Assembly: GCF_007421925.1 (NCBI RefSeq)
Contig: NZ_QMDX01000003.1
Span: forward strand, 311,435 to 375,434
Length of the DNA stretch: 64,000 bases
Reading direction: 5' to 3'
From: Haloglomus irregulare
Lineage (GTDB): Archaea; Halobacteriota; Halobacteria; Halobacteriales; Haloarculaceae
A program made the position numbers and the translations under genes. The notes beneath the pieces are model-generated. The model did no database searches. It was not told the DNA's origin and worked only from the letters and a program-made list of their open reading frames with translations. Of the stretch, positions 24,376 to 33,121 are shown in pieces (within the stretch, counting starts at the first letter, position 1; each line of letters opens with the position of its first letter).

Positions 24376-25119
24376 TCAGTCCACGGCAGCCCGCCCCGCG
24401 CGCAGCCGCCGGGCGTAGTCGGTGAAGTTGTCGAACAGCCGCTTCGTCTCGCACGCGCGGGCGTAATTTTCCTCCGTGATGCCGTCGAGGACGCGCTGGA
24501 TCCGCTCGTCGGGCAGGTCCTTCGTCAGCGTCACCGCCTCGGCCATGGCCTGGTCGTACTCCGGGTGGGCCTGGACGCCGACCACGTGGCCCAGCCGGAA
24601 GCCGTGGACGCCGTAGTCGTTCTCGGCGATGACCTCGGCACCCGGCGGCACCTCCGCGACGGTGTCCGAGTGGGTGGTGAAGACGAGGAACGCCTCGTCC
24701 AGTCCCTCGAACAGGGGGTCGCCGTCGGTCGTCGCCTCGCCGTCGTCGATGTCGGTCCGCCGGACCTCCCGGTAGCCGAGTTCGTACTCACCCATGTCCG
24801 CGACGCGCCCGCCCAGCGCGTGCGCGAGGAGCTGGTGGCCGAAACAGATGCCCAGCGCGGGGAGCCCACGGTCGACGGCCTCCCGGAGCCACTCCGAGAC
24901 CGGCTCCACCCACTCCTGCTCGGAGTCCCAGTAGACCGACACCGCCGAGCCCGTGATCACGACGCCGTCGAAGTCGAAGCCCCGCGGGAACTGGCTGTCG
25001 TTCACCTGGAACTCCGCCAGGTCGGCGTCCAGCTCCCGGCGGAAGTTCTGACTCGTCGCGCGCTCGCTGGTCGAGGCGTTCAACAGCGCGAGCCGGAGTC
25101 GGTCGTCCGCATCCGTCAC
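24376..25119 (-). CDS. Class I glutamine amidotransferase-like protein
   Basis: A 247-residue stand-alone glutaminase-type domain. The nucleophile elbow is GICFGHQLLAHALGG (Cys), and VQAHPEYD carries the His and Glu, so the triad is complete. It resembles GuaA-type amidotransferase proteins found alone in many archaea. The GTG at 25117-25119 starts directly before the first strand (LRLALLNAS); the longer frame adds a stretch that overlaps the divergent membrane protein's promoter. Substrate is unknown. Confidence 0.82.
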   Translation of the reverse strand: MTDADDRLRLALLNASTSERATSQNFRRELDADLAEFQVNDSQFPRGFDFDGVVITGSAVSVYWDSEQEWVEPVSEWLREAVDRGLPALGICFGHQLLAHALGGRVADMGEYELGYREVRRTDIDDGEATTDGDPLFEGLDEAFLVFTTHSDTVAEVPPGAEVIAENDYGVHGFRLGHVVGVQAHPEYDQAMAEAVTLTKDLPDERIQRVLDGITEENYARACETKRLFDNFTDYARRLRAGRAAVD

Positions 25120-25205
25120 GGCCGGCCGTTGCCGAGCGGCGGAAGTATACGTTTCGGCCCGGGCCCGGTCGCGGCTGTTTTCTCCCGCCCCGGCGAACTG
25201 CCGGT

Positions 25206-25580
25206 GTGGCAACGCTCAACCGCTGGGTCGTCGGACTCCTCGCCGCCGTCGCGGTCACCATCCCCGCACACGGGTTCCTCGTGACCGACCCGCTCCTGCT
25301 GTCGGTCCTCGCCGTCGCCTGGTTCGCTGCCGCCGTGGCGGTCTACGAACAGCGCGACGCGCTCGGACTGTTCGGCCCGGGGAACCGCTGGAGCGGGGCC
25401 TTCGCCGGCGTGACGACCTACGTCTCGGCGGTGCTGCTGGGGTCGGCCGGCCTGCCGCCGGACGAGGCGTTCGTCGTCTCGTTGACCACCCTCGCGCTCG
25501 CGGCGTTCGGGCTCGGGGCCGGGAGCGCGATGACCGTTCGCCGGGTCGAGAGCGGCCGTGGTCAGACGGAGAACTCGTAG
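25206..25580 (+). CDS. Small membrane protein, four predicted helices
   Basis: A 124-residue protein with GTG start. Hydrophobic segments at about residues 6-26, 29-46, 62-82 and 88-108 would give four membrane helices, followed by a polar tail. No family was recognised. It is divergent from the amidotransferase gene and its last 19 nt overlap the end of the PUA gene on the other strand. Confidence 0.65.
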   Translation: MATLNRWVVGLLAAVAVTIPAHGFLVTDPLLLSVLAVAWFAAAVAVYEQRDALGLFGPGNRWSGAFAGVTTYVSAVLLGSAGLPPDEAFVVSLTTLALAAFGLGAGSAMTVRRVESGRGQTENS

Positions 25581-26041
25581 AGGTCGTCGCCGACGTGGTG
25601 CAGCGAGTCGACGACCTTGCCGCTGTCCCCGACCATCTCGTCGCCGCTCACGTCCGCGCGGCCGACGGCCAGCACCTTCCCGTGGGTCTCCTCGGCGATG
25701 GCCACGAGATCGCCGGGGTCGATAGCGGCGTCGGCCTCGACGATGCCCGGGCGCATCACGTTCGCGCCGTCGGAGACGAAGGAGACGGCCCCGGCGTCGA
25801 CGGTGACGACGCGGCGCTCGGGCGGGACCCGATTGGCGCCCTGTACCGTCAGGAACGGCTCGCCGTCGTAGAACGCCACGGCGGGCTCCCCGTCGACGAG
25901 CACGACACGGCGGTCGTCGTCGACGAACTCGACGTCCTCCCACGAGTCGCCCGCGACGGTCACGCCGAGCTGGGTCTCGATATGTTCGACGATGTCGTCG
26001 ATCTCGTCACCGCGGAGATGGTGGCGCGACTTCACGTCCAT
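25562..26041 (-). CDS. PUA-domain RNA-binding protein (MCT-1/TMA20-like)
   Basis: A 159-residue protein: an N-terminal alpha/beta domain (VKSRHHLRGDEIDDIVEHIE) and a C-terminal PUA domain (VVTVDAGAVSFVSDGANVMRPGI, then DPGDLVAIAEETHGKVLAVG). The two-part layout matches archaeal homologues of MCT-1 and the N-terminal part of eIF2D, which act around ribosome recycling and re-initiation; that role in archaea is inference. I chose the ATG at 26039-26041. It is divergent from the PINA gene. Confidence 0.82.
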   Translation of the reverse strand: MDVKSRHHLRGDEIDDIVEHIETQLGVTVAGDSWEDVEFVDDDRRVVLVDGEPAVAFYDGEPFLTVQGANRVPPERRVVTVDAGAVSFVSDGANVMRPGIVEADAAIDPGDLVAIAEETHGKVLAVGRADVSGDEMVGDSGKVVDSLHHVGDDLYEFSV

Positions 26042-26165
26042 GTCGGTGGCTGGGGTCGGTATCCGGATAAACGCTACCGGTCGCATCGGCGCGGCCCGGC
26101 GGCGGGGCGCCCCGCCGAGCGCCGGCATCCCGGTATCTTAAACCGGACACTACCCAAGTGAGAGT

Positions 26166-28031
26166 ATGAACGTCGTCCCGGACACGAGCGCGGTCATCGA
26201 CGGCCGTGTGTCCGAGTTCCACGAACGGGGCGAGCCCGTCGAGACGGTGTACGTCCCGGAGGCGGTCGTCTCCGAGCTGGAGTCCCAGGCCAACGCCGGC
26301 ATCGACACCGGCTGGGAGGGCCTCGAGGAGCTCCAGCGGCTCGCGAGCCTCGCCGACGCCGGCGACCTGGCGGTCGAATACGTCGGCGAGCGGCCGACCA
26401 GCGACGAGATCGGCGGCGCCCACGAGGGCGACATCGACGCGGTCATCCGCGAGATCGCTGACGGGCACGAGGCCACGCTGCTCACCAGCGACGCGGTCCA
26501 GGCCGAGGTCGCCCGGGCGAAGGGCATCGGAGTCGAGTACGTCGAGGCCGAGACCCGCGACGTGGACACGCTCTCCATCGAGGCGTTCTTCGACGAGGAG
26601 ACGATGAGCGTCCACCTCCGGTCGGGCGTGGCGCCGATGGCCAAGCGGGGCTCGCTCGGAGAGATGCGCTACGGCGCCATCCGCGACGAGCCCTCCTCCG
26701 AGGCCCAGCTGAAGGAGTGGGCCGCCGAGATCGAGGCGTCCGCGCGCCAGTCCAGCCAGGGGTTCATCGAGCTCTCCGAGCCCGGGATGAGCATCGTCCA
26801 GTTCCGCGATATGCGGATCGCCGTCGCGCAGCCGCCGTTCGCCGACGGCTACGAGATCACGGCGGTGCGGCCCATCGCGAAGACGGGCCTCGACGACTAC
26901 AAACTGGCCGGCGAGCTCCGCGACCGGCTGCAGGAGCAACAGCGCGGCGTCCTCATCAGCGGCGCGCCGGGCGCCGGCAAGTCCACGTTCGCCCAGGCCG
27001 TCGCCGAGTTCCTCGCCGACGCCGGCTTCGCCGTCAAGACGATGGAGAAACCCCGTGACCTCCAGGTCGGGCCGAACATCACCCAGTACACCGAACTGGA
27101 CGGCTCGATGGAGAAGACCGCCGACTCGCTGCTGATGGTCCGGCCGGACTACACCATCTACGACGAGGTCCGCAAGACGTCGGACTTCTCCGTCTTCGCG
27201 GACATGCGCCTGGCCGGCGTCGGGATGCTGGGTGTGGTCCACGCGACCCGGGCCATCGACGCGCTCCAGCGGCTCGTCGGCCGCGTCGAACTCGGGATGA
27301 TCCCGCAGGTCGTCGACACGGTCGTCTACATCGAGGCCGGCGAGGTCCACACCGTCTACGACGTGACGACGGAGGTGAAGGTCCCCCACGGGCTGATGGA
27401 GGAGGACCTCACCCGCCCGGTCGTGGTAATCAGCGACTTCGAGACCGGCGAGGCCGCGTACGAGATCTACACGTTCAACAACCAGGTCGTCACCGTCCCG
27501 CTGGACGAGGAGAACGACGACGAGACGGGCGTCGACCGCATCGCCAAGGGGGAGATCGAGCGCGAGATCAAGTCCGTCGCCCGCGACCGCGTCGACGTGG
27601 AGATCACGGGCCGGAGCTCCGCTCGCGTCTACGTCTCGGAGAACGACATCTCCACGGTCATCGGGAAGGGCGGCGGCCGCATCTCCGACATCGAGGACCG
27701 GCTGGGGATGGAGATCGACGTCCGCACGCACGACGAGCGCCCCGACGGCGCGCGCCACGCTGGCGGTGGCGGCGGCAACAGCGGCGGGTCCGGCGGCGCG
27801 TCGGGCGGTGCCGGCGAGATCGTCACCCCCGAGGTCACCGGCCGGCACGTCATGGTCCCCGCGGAGGGCTACCAGGGCGAGACCGTCGAGATCCGGGCGG
27901 GCGACGAGTACCTGTTCACCGCGACGGTCTCGCGCGGCGGCGAGATCCAGGTCTCCCGGGGCTCGGCCATCGCCGAGGAGCTGGAGCAGGCCATCGACCG
28001 TGGCCGACGGATCACCATCGCGCCGCAGTAG
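26166..28031 (+). CDS. PINA-type PIN-domain hexameric ATPase
   Basis: A 621-residue protein. Residues 1-140 form a PIN domain (VVPDTSAVIDGRVSE, conserved acidic residues), residues about 200-440 a PilT/VirB11-like ATPase with Walker A GAPGAGKST at 266-274 and an arginine-rich RPDYTIYDEVRK segment, and residues about 490-530 a KH-like domain (VIGKGGGRISDIEDR). A Gly/Ser linker and a C-terminal beta domain follow. In Sulfolobus the homologue PINA works as a hexamer on Holliday junctions with Hjc. A TATA-like tcttaaacc lies about 30 nt before the ATG. Confidence 0.88.
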   Translation: MNVVPDTSAVIDGRVSEFHERGEPVETVYVPEAVVSELESQANAGIDTGWEGLEELQRLASLADAGDLAVEYVGERPTSDEIGGAHEGDIDAVIREIADGHEATLLTSDAVQAEVARAKGIGVEYVEAETRDVDTLSIEAFFDEETMSVHLRSGVAPMAKRGSLGEMRYGAIRDEPSSEAQLKEWAAEIEASARQSSQGFIELSEPGMSIVQFRDMRIAVAQPPFADGYEITAVRPIAKTGLDDYKLAGELRDRLQEQQRGVLISGAPGAGKSTFAQAVAEFLADAGFAVKTMEKPRDLQVGPNITQYTELDGSMEKTADSLLMVRPDYTIYDEVRKTSDFSVFADMRLAGVGMLGVVHATRAIDALQRLVGRVELGMIPQVVDTVVYIEAGEVHTVYDVTTEVKVPHGLMEEDLTRPVVVISDFETGEAAYEIYTFNNQVVTVPLDEENDDETGVDRIAKGEIEREIKSVARDRVDVEITGRSSARVYVSENDISTVIGKGGGRISDIEDRLGMEIDVRTHDERPDGARHAGGGGGNSGGSGGASGGAGEIVTPEVTGRHVMVPAEGYQGETVEIRAGDEYLFTATVSRGGEIQVSRGSAIAEELEQAIDRGRRITIAPQ

Positions 28032-28238
28032 CCCCCGGCCCGGGCCCGGTCGGTGTGGGGATGCCCTGTCCCGACCGCCGGATCGGCCGATCTCCGTCCC
28101 TCGGTCCACCGTTCACCGAGCCCGTCCGGACGGTCCGCACTCTCCATCCCCCGCCGTGCCGCATGGGAAACCCCTTTGTCCGGCGGCCCCTGCCTCCCGG
28201 TATCCCGCCGCGGGCACGCGGTCCGTGGCACTCATACC

Positions 28239-30626
28239 ATGCGTGTCAACGAGGCCGTCCCCGACTTCGCCGACGTGTTCCCGTTCGAGGAGTTCAACCG
28301 CATGCAGCGGGCGGCGCTGCCCGCGGTGCTCGACTCCGAGGAGAACGTGGTCGTCAGCGCGCCCACCGCCTCGGGGAAGACGGCGCTCGCGGAACTCGCC
28401 ATCTGCCGGACCCTGCGGTCGGACGGCACCGCCCTCTTCCTCGCGCCGCTGCGCGCGCTCACCAACGAGAAGGAGTCCGAATGGGAGCGGTTCGAGGACC
28501 TCGGGTATTCGGTCTACGTCGTCACGGGCGAGCGCGACCTGAACCCGCGGCGTGCCGAGCGCGCGGACGTGCTCGTGATGACACCTGAGAAGGCCGATTC
28601 CGCCACGCGCAAGCACGACACCGCCCGGCACTCGTTCATTACGGACGTGGACTGCTGCATCATCGACGAGGTCCACCTGCTGGACTCGGACAAGCGCGGC
28701 TCCGTGCTGGAGGTGACGGTCTCGCGGCTCCGGCGGCTCTGTGCCCCCCGCGTGGTCGCGCTCTCGGCGACGATGCCCAACATCGAGGACGTGGCCGGCT
28801 GGCTGGACGCCCCCGAGGACTGCACCTTCACCTTCGGCGAGGAGTACCGGCCGGTCCCGCTGCACGCCGGCGTCGAGACGTACGCCCACGGGGAGAACCC
28901 GTTCCAGGACAAGTACCGGCGGCTGTTCCGCGCGATGGACCTCGCCCAGCCCCACGTCGAGGACGGCGGGCAGGCCCTGGTGTTCGTCTCCAGCCGGCAG
29001 GACACCGTTCGCGCGGCGGAGAAGGCCCGCGACGTGGTCGCCGAGCGTGACATCGAGATGGGCGCCCGCGGCGACTACGACATGCACAGCGAGGCCCAGG
29101 ACCTGAACAACGACACCCTCCGGCAGTCCGTCGTCGACGGGGTGGCCTTCCACCACGCCGGCCTCTCGCGCGAGGACAAGGACCGCGTCGAGGCGTGGTT
29201 CCGCGACGGGACGGTCCAGCTCCTGTTCTCGACCTCGACGCTGGCGTGGGGTGTCAACCTGCCCGCGCGCTGCGTGGTCATCCGGGACACGAAGCTCCAT
29301 GACCCGCTGGAGGGGGAGGTGGACATGAGCCCGCTCGACGTGCTCCAGATGCTGGGGCGCGCGGGCCGGCCGGGGTACGACGACGCCGGCTACGCCTACG
29401 TCGTCTCCGACGGCGCGGACGCCCAGAAGTACCGCACCCTGCTCCGCGAGGGCAAGGAGATCGAGTCCCGGCTCGCCGAGGACCTCGACGCCCACCTGAA
29501 CGCGGAGGTGGCGCTCGGCTACGTCCGCGAGATGGACGACGTGATGGAGTGGCTGGAGACGACGTTCTACTACGTCCGTGCCCAGTCCGCGCCCGACGGG
29601 GCGACCGACGGGTCCATCGACTACCCGTTCGGCGGCAACCTCCGCACCCGGGCCCGGGGGACCCTCGACTCGCTCGTCGCCGACGGCTTCGTCGAGGAGG
29701 ACGGCCTGCGGCTCCGACCGACGCCGCTGGGCCGGCTCGCCTCGAAGTTCTACATGCGGCTCGACACCGCCCGCGAGTTCGCCGACCTGGCCGAGCGGGC
29801 CGCCGAACGGCCCATCGACGAGGGCGACGTGCTCCGGACGGTCGCGGCCGCGGCGGAGTTCGACTCGGTCAGCGCCCGGAAGAGCGAGCGCGACGCCGTC
29901 GAGTCCGTGCTGGGCCAGTCGTTCGCGACCGACGCCGAGGGGGAGGACCTGGAGCCGGGCAACCGGAAGGTGCTCGCCATCTGTCGGGCGGCGATGCGCG
30001 GGTCGACGCCGGGGGAACTGCAGAGCGACGCCTGGGTCATCCGGCAGAACGTCCTCCGGCTGCTGGCGGCACTGCACGCGTTCGCCCGCGAGTTCGCCGA
30101 CGCCCGCGCCGCGAACCTCGTCCGCCGGGTGGAGGCCCGCGTCGAGACCGGTATCTCCGGCGATGCCGTCGGCCTCACGGCCGTCGACGGGGTCGCCCGG
30201 GGCCGCGCCGGGAAGCTCGCCGCCGAGGGGCTGACCACCCCGGCCGACCTCGTCGCCGCCGGCGTCGAGGGGCTGGTCGACGCGGGGCTCTCCGAGGGCG
30301 TCGCCGAGCGGGTCCTCCGGAACGCCCGCGACCTCCCGGTCGTCGCGGTCGACTGGGGGGACTTCCCGGACAGCATCGCGCTGGGCGAGCGCGCGATGTG
30401 CCCGGTCACCGTCCGCTCGACCGCCGGGAGCGCCCGCGCCGGCGTCCGCGTGACGGTCAACGGCCGCGAGATGTCGAGTTCGGAGACGCATCTGGGCGAG
30501 ACCGAGACGACCGTCGGCCTCTTCGGCACGAGCGAGACCGACGAGCTGACCTACCGCGTGACGGTCGCCTTCCCGGACCTGCCGCTCGCTCCCGTCGCGG
30601 AGTCCCGGACCGTCCGGGTGGACTGA
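28239..30626 (+). CDS. Ski2/Hel308-like ATP-dependent helicase (second copy type)
   Basis: A 795-residue superfamily 2 helicase: FNRMQRAALPAV (Q motif), APTASGKTALAE (Walker A), DEVHLLDSD (Walker B), ALSATMPN (III), TSTLAWGVNLPARCVV (V) and QMLGRAGRPG (VI). A winged-helix and Sec63-like region follows, then a helix-hairpin-helix and a C-terminal beta-sandwich (GVRVTVNGREM, TYRVTVAFPDLPL). It is close to Hel308 in the motor but has this extra C-terminal domain. It follows the PINA gene on the same strand after 207 nt. The ATG at 28239 starts RVNEAVPDFADVF. Confidence 0.88.
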   Translation: MRVNEAVPDFADVFPFEEFNRMQRAALPAVLDSEENVVVSAPTASGKTALAELAICRTLRSDGTALFLAPLRALTNEKESEWERFEDLGYSVYVVTGERDLNPRRAERADVLVMTPEKADSATRKHDTARHSFITDVDCCIIDEVHLLDSDKRGSVLEVTVSRLRRLCAPRVVALSATMPNIEDVAGWLDAPEDCTFTFGEEYRPVPLHAGVETYAHGENPFQDKYRRLFRAMDLAQPHVEDGGQALVFVSSRQDTVRAAEKARDVVAERDIEMGARGDYDMHSEAQDLNNDTLRQSVVDGVAFHHAGLSREDKDRVEAWFRDGTVQLLFSTSTLAWGVNLPARCVVIRDTKLHDPLEGEVDMSPLDVLQMLGRAGRPGYDDAGYAYVVSDGADAQKYRTLLREGKEIESRLAEDLDAHLNAEVALGYVREMDDVMEWLETTFYYVRAQSAPDGATDGSIDYPFGGNLRTRARGTLDSLVADGFVEEDGLRLRPTPLGRLASKFYMRLDTAREFADLAERAAERPIDEGDVLRTVAAAAEFDSVSARKSERDAVESVLGQSFATDAEGEDLEPGNRKVLAICRAAMRGSTPGELQSDAWVIRQNVLRLLAALHAFAREFADARAANLVRRVEARVETGISGDAVGLTAVDGVARGRAGKLAAEGLTTPADLVAAGVEGLVDAGLSEGVAERVLRNARDLPVVAVDWGDFPDSIALGERAMCPVTVRSTAGSARAGVRVTVNGREMSSSETHLGETETTVGLFGTSETDELTYRVTVAFPDLPLAPVAESRTVRVD

Positions 30627-30671
30627 GGACTCGACGGACCTCACGCGCACTCCCCCGCACAACCGGCGGCC

Positions 30672-30860
30672 ATGCGGGTCACCGCGGACGTGGTCGGCGA
30701 GGGCGAGCACGACCTCGCCCTCGCCACCGACGCCGACCTCCTCCGGGCGTGCTCGCTCTTGCCCCGCGAGGCGACCGCCCTCGTCGACGGGTCGCCGGTG
30801 CCAGCCGACGCCCCCGTCACGGCCGAGACCGTCGGGGTGTCGGGCCTGGTCCAGGGTGGC
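30672..30860 (+). pseudogene. SAMP2-like ubiquitin-like modifier, no stop after GlyGly
   Basis: Sixty-three residues match the SAMP2/ThiS-MoaD beta-grasp fold: MRVTADVVGEGEHDL, LPREATALVDGSPVPAD and a final GLVQGG in the place of the usual LRLIKGG. SAMP2 ends at the GlyGly, which is used for protein conjugation and tRNA thiolation. Here no stop follows: the frame runs on for another 115 codons to 31208 through the two downstream genes. Either the stop was lost, the sequence has an error, or the precursor is trimmed. The lysine before GG, a known modification site in SAMP2, is Gln. Confidence 0.6.
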
Positions 30861-30951
30861 GCCGGCAGTCCCAGATCCGGCCCGTTCCGGTTCCGCGCAG
30901 CCCGACACGCTCGCCCTGCCGTTCAAGCCCGTCGAACGGTTACCGGTGGGT

Positions 30952-31101
30952 ATGCCACTGGCGAGCCGCACGCACGACCCCGTCGGCGACCCGGCACCGG
31001 ACCTCGACGCGCCCGCCCTGCTCGCGGACCCGGAGACGGCTCCGGGCGACCGGCCGACCGAGGCCGAACTGCTCGCGGTCGTCGCGGATATCGGGGCGTA
31101 G
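30952..31101 (+). CDS. Small acidic conserved protein, 49 residues
   Basis: ATG at 30952 encodes MPLASRTHDPVGDPAPD through ALLADPETAP to AELLAVVADIGA. Composition (Asp, Pro, Ala, Glu) is typical of haloarchaeal proteins, and the reading frame has the strong GC third-position bias of genes, whereas the SAMP2 readthrough frame over the same DNA does not. It sits 4 nt before the GNAT gene. No domain was recognised; from memory similar short proteins occur between samp2 and an acetyltransferase in related species. Confidence 0.5.
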   Translation: MPLASRTHDPVGDPAPDLDAPALLADPETAPGDRPTEAELLAVVADIGA

Positions 31102-31105
31102 ACCG

Positions 31106-31561
31106 ATGGCGATACCCGATGGGAGCGGCGGCCGCGATTCGGGCGACGCCGACGGGGACGGCGAGGACGCCGACGGAGGCTCCAGGCCCGACCCACCCGC
31201 GGACGTGACCGTCGGTCCGGCCCGCGAGGGCGAGCGCGCGACGGCGCTCAGCATCGTCGACATGGCCGGCCTGGAGGTCGACCGCGAGGCCGTCATGGAC
31301 GGGGAGCGCGAGGTGCTGGTCGCCGTGACCGACGGCCGCGTGCTCGGCGCGCTGGTGCTGGATGGGGCGTACATCGAGGCGGTCGCGGTGCGCCCCGGGC
31401 GCCGGGGCCGGGGTATCGGCAGCGCGCTGGTCGTGGCCGCGGCCGCCCGCCGTGACCGGTTAGTCGCGGAGTTCGACACGAAACTACGCGGTTTTTACCG
31501 AAACCTCGGGTTCGATACCGAGCGTATCGGAGAATCCAGATATCGCGGTGAGTTACCGTAG
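31106..31561 (+). CDS. GNAT-family N-acetyltransferase
   Basis: A 151-residue protein. After an acidic, disordered stretch of about 35 residues comes a GNAT domain: VGALVLDG-like strand, YIEAVAVRPGRRGRGIGSALV with the acetyl-CoA-binding RxxGxG loop, and GFYRNLGFDTERIGESRYRGEL near the end. The substrate is unknown. It lies 4 nt after the preceding small gene, in a likely operon with the SAMP2-like gene. Confidence 0.82.
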   Translation: MAIPDGSGGRDSGDADGDGEDADGGSRPDPPADVTVGPAREGERATALSIVDMAGLEVDREAVMDGEREVLVAVTDGRVLGALVLDGAYIEAVAVRPGRRGRGIGSALVVAAAARRDRLVAEFDTKLRGFYRNLGFDTERIGESRYRGELP

Positions 31562-31599
31562 TCCGGGTCGCGCCCGGCGCGACCCGGACCCCTCGCCAC

Positions 31600-33033
31600 T
31601 CACACCAGCGGCTCGACCAGCTCCCGGCCCGCGGTCAACAGTGCCGCCACCCGCCCCGGGTCGCCGGCCTCCGCGTAGACCCGCATCTTCGGCTCCGTGC
31701 CGGAGGGCCGGACCAGCAACCAGGTCCCGTCGCCGAGCAGGATCTTGAACCCGTCCACGTCGTTGACCCGGTCGACGGCGGCCCCGGCGACCCGGTCGGG
31801 GAGCGCCTCGCCCAGCCCGGCGACGACCGCCGCCTTCCGGTCGTCCGGGCAGTCGACGCTCACGCGGTCCTGGTGGATGTCGCCGTGGGCCTCGCGGAGG
31901 CGGGCGAGCCGGCCGTCGAGTGGCTCCGCGGCCTCGGCCCGGGCGGCCAGCAGCGCAAGCAGGACGCCGTCCTTGTTGCGGAGGTGGCCCCGGACGCCGA
32001 AGCCGCCGGACTCCTCGCCACCCAGCAGCGCCCCCGTCTCGGCCATCGCCTCGGCGACCCATTTGAACCCGACCGCCGTCTCCGTCACGGACTCGCCGTG
32101 GGCCTCGGCGACCCGATCGACGAGGAACGTCGTCGAGACGGTGCGGACGGCGCCGCCCGAGCGCGACCCCAGCAGGTGGTCGTACAGCAGCGTGAACAGC
32201 ATGTTCGCGTCGACGTACCCCTCCGCCGGTGCGACGACGCCGATGCGGTCGGCGTCACCGTCGTTGGCCACCCCGAGGTCGGCGTCGCCGTCGGTCACCC
32301 GGGAGACGAGCGCGCTCAGCCGCTCCGCGGCAGGTTCCGGCGGCGTCCCGCCGAAGGTCGGGTCGTCGTCGGTCCGGAGCTCGACGACCTCCGCGCCCGC
32401 CCGCTCGAGGGCGCGGTCGGTCACGCCGCGCCCGCTCCCGTGCATCGCGTCGTACGCGACCGTCAGCCCCGCGAGGTCGTCGTTCTCGAGGCCGAGGAAC
32501 GCGAGCAGGTGGTCGACGTACGGGCCGACGACATCGATCTCCGCGACGGTCCCCCACTCGGCCTCCGGCAGCGGGTCGGGCGCCCGCAGGGTCGCCTCCA
32601 GCCGGTCGGTCACGGTCGGTAGCGCGGGCGCGCCGTCCGCGGGGACGAACTTCACGCCGTTGTACTCCGGCGGGTTGTGGCTCGCGGTCACCATCAGCGC
32701 GCCCGCCAGGTCGCGGTCGGTGACGGTCCAGGCGACCGCCGGCGTCGGGCAGTCCCGCTCCGGGAGGAGGACGTCGTGCCCGTTCGCGCACAGCGTCCGC
32801 GCCAGCTCCTCGGCGAACCCGCGGGAGGTCGCCCGGGCGTCGTACCCCACCGCGACGGTGCCGGGCTCGCCCTCGGCGTCGAGGTGGTCCGCGACGGCCT
32901 GCCCGACCATCCGCACCCGGGCGTCGGTGAACTCGTCGAGCGTCGCGCGCCAGCCGTCCGTGCCGAAGCTGATGGCCGAGGCGTCGTCCTCCCGGCCGCC
33001 GGCCGTGTCGGTCGCCTCCCCGTCGTCGTCCAT
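31600..33033 (-). CDS. Phosphohexomutase (phosphoglucomutase/phosphomannomutase)
   Basis: A 477-residue alpha-D-phosphohexomutase with all four signatures: TASHNPPEYNG (phosphorylated Ser), DGDADRIG (Mg binding), GGEESGGFG (sugar specificity loop) and RPSGTEPKMRVY (phosphate binding). It interconverts 6- and 1-phosphosugars (glucose, mannose or glucosamine) for glycan or nucleotide-sugar synthesis. The ATG at 33031-33033 precedes a short acidic stretch before the fold starts (ISFGTDGWRA). It is divergent from the enolase-like gene, with about 90 nt between them. Confidence 0.92.
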   Translation of the reverse strand: MDDDGEATDTAGGREDDASAISFGTDGWRATLDEFTDARVRMVGQAVADHLDAEGEPGTVAVGYDARATSRGFAEELARTLCANGHDVLLPERDCPTPAVAWTVTDRDLAGALMVTASHNPPEYNGVKFVPADGAPALPTVTDRLEATLRAPDPLPEAEWGTVAEIDVVGPYVDHLLAFLGLENDDLAGLTVAYDAMHGSGRGVTDRALERAGAEVVELRTDDDPTFGGTPPEPAAERLSALVSRVTDGDADLGVANDGDADRIGVVAPAEGYVDANMLFTLLYDHLLGSRSGGAVRTVSTTFLVDRVAEAHGESVTETAVGFKWVAEAMAETGALLGGEESGGFGVRGHLRNKDGVLLALLAARAEAAEPLDGRLARLREAHGDIHQDRVSVDCPDDRKAAVVAGLGEALPDRVAGAAVDRVNDVDGFKILLGDGTWLLVRPSGTEPKMRVYAEAGDPGRVAALLTAGRELVEPLV

Positions 33034-33121
33034 ACTGGAGGGCCGCGGCCGGAGGGGAAAAAACCGGGAGTCCGGGACGGCCCCGCGCACCGTTATGCCC
33101 CGTCCGCCCCTACGCTCCGGC

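Noticed and set aside
26007..28109. A 700-codon minus-strand frame
   Set aside because: Shadow of the PINA gene; composition is Asp/Val/Leu/Arg repeats typical of antisense frames.
28113..31196. A 1027-codon open frame on the minus strand
   Set aside because: It mirrors the helicase gene on the plus strand, has no recognisable motif and the reversed codon bias of a GC-rich shadow frame.
31697..33121. Upstream extension of the enolase-like gene as an 821-codon protein
   Set aside because: Everything before the ATG at 33122 is a shadow of the phosphohexomutase gene on the minus strand.
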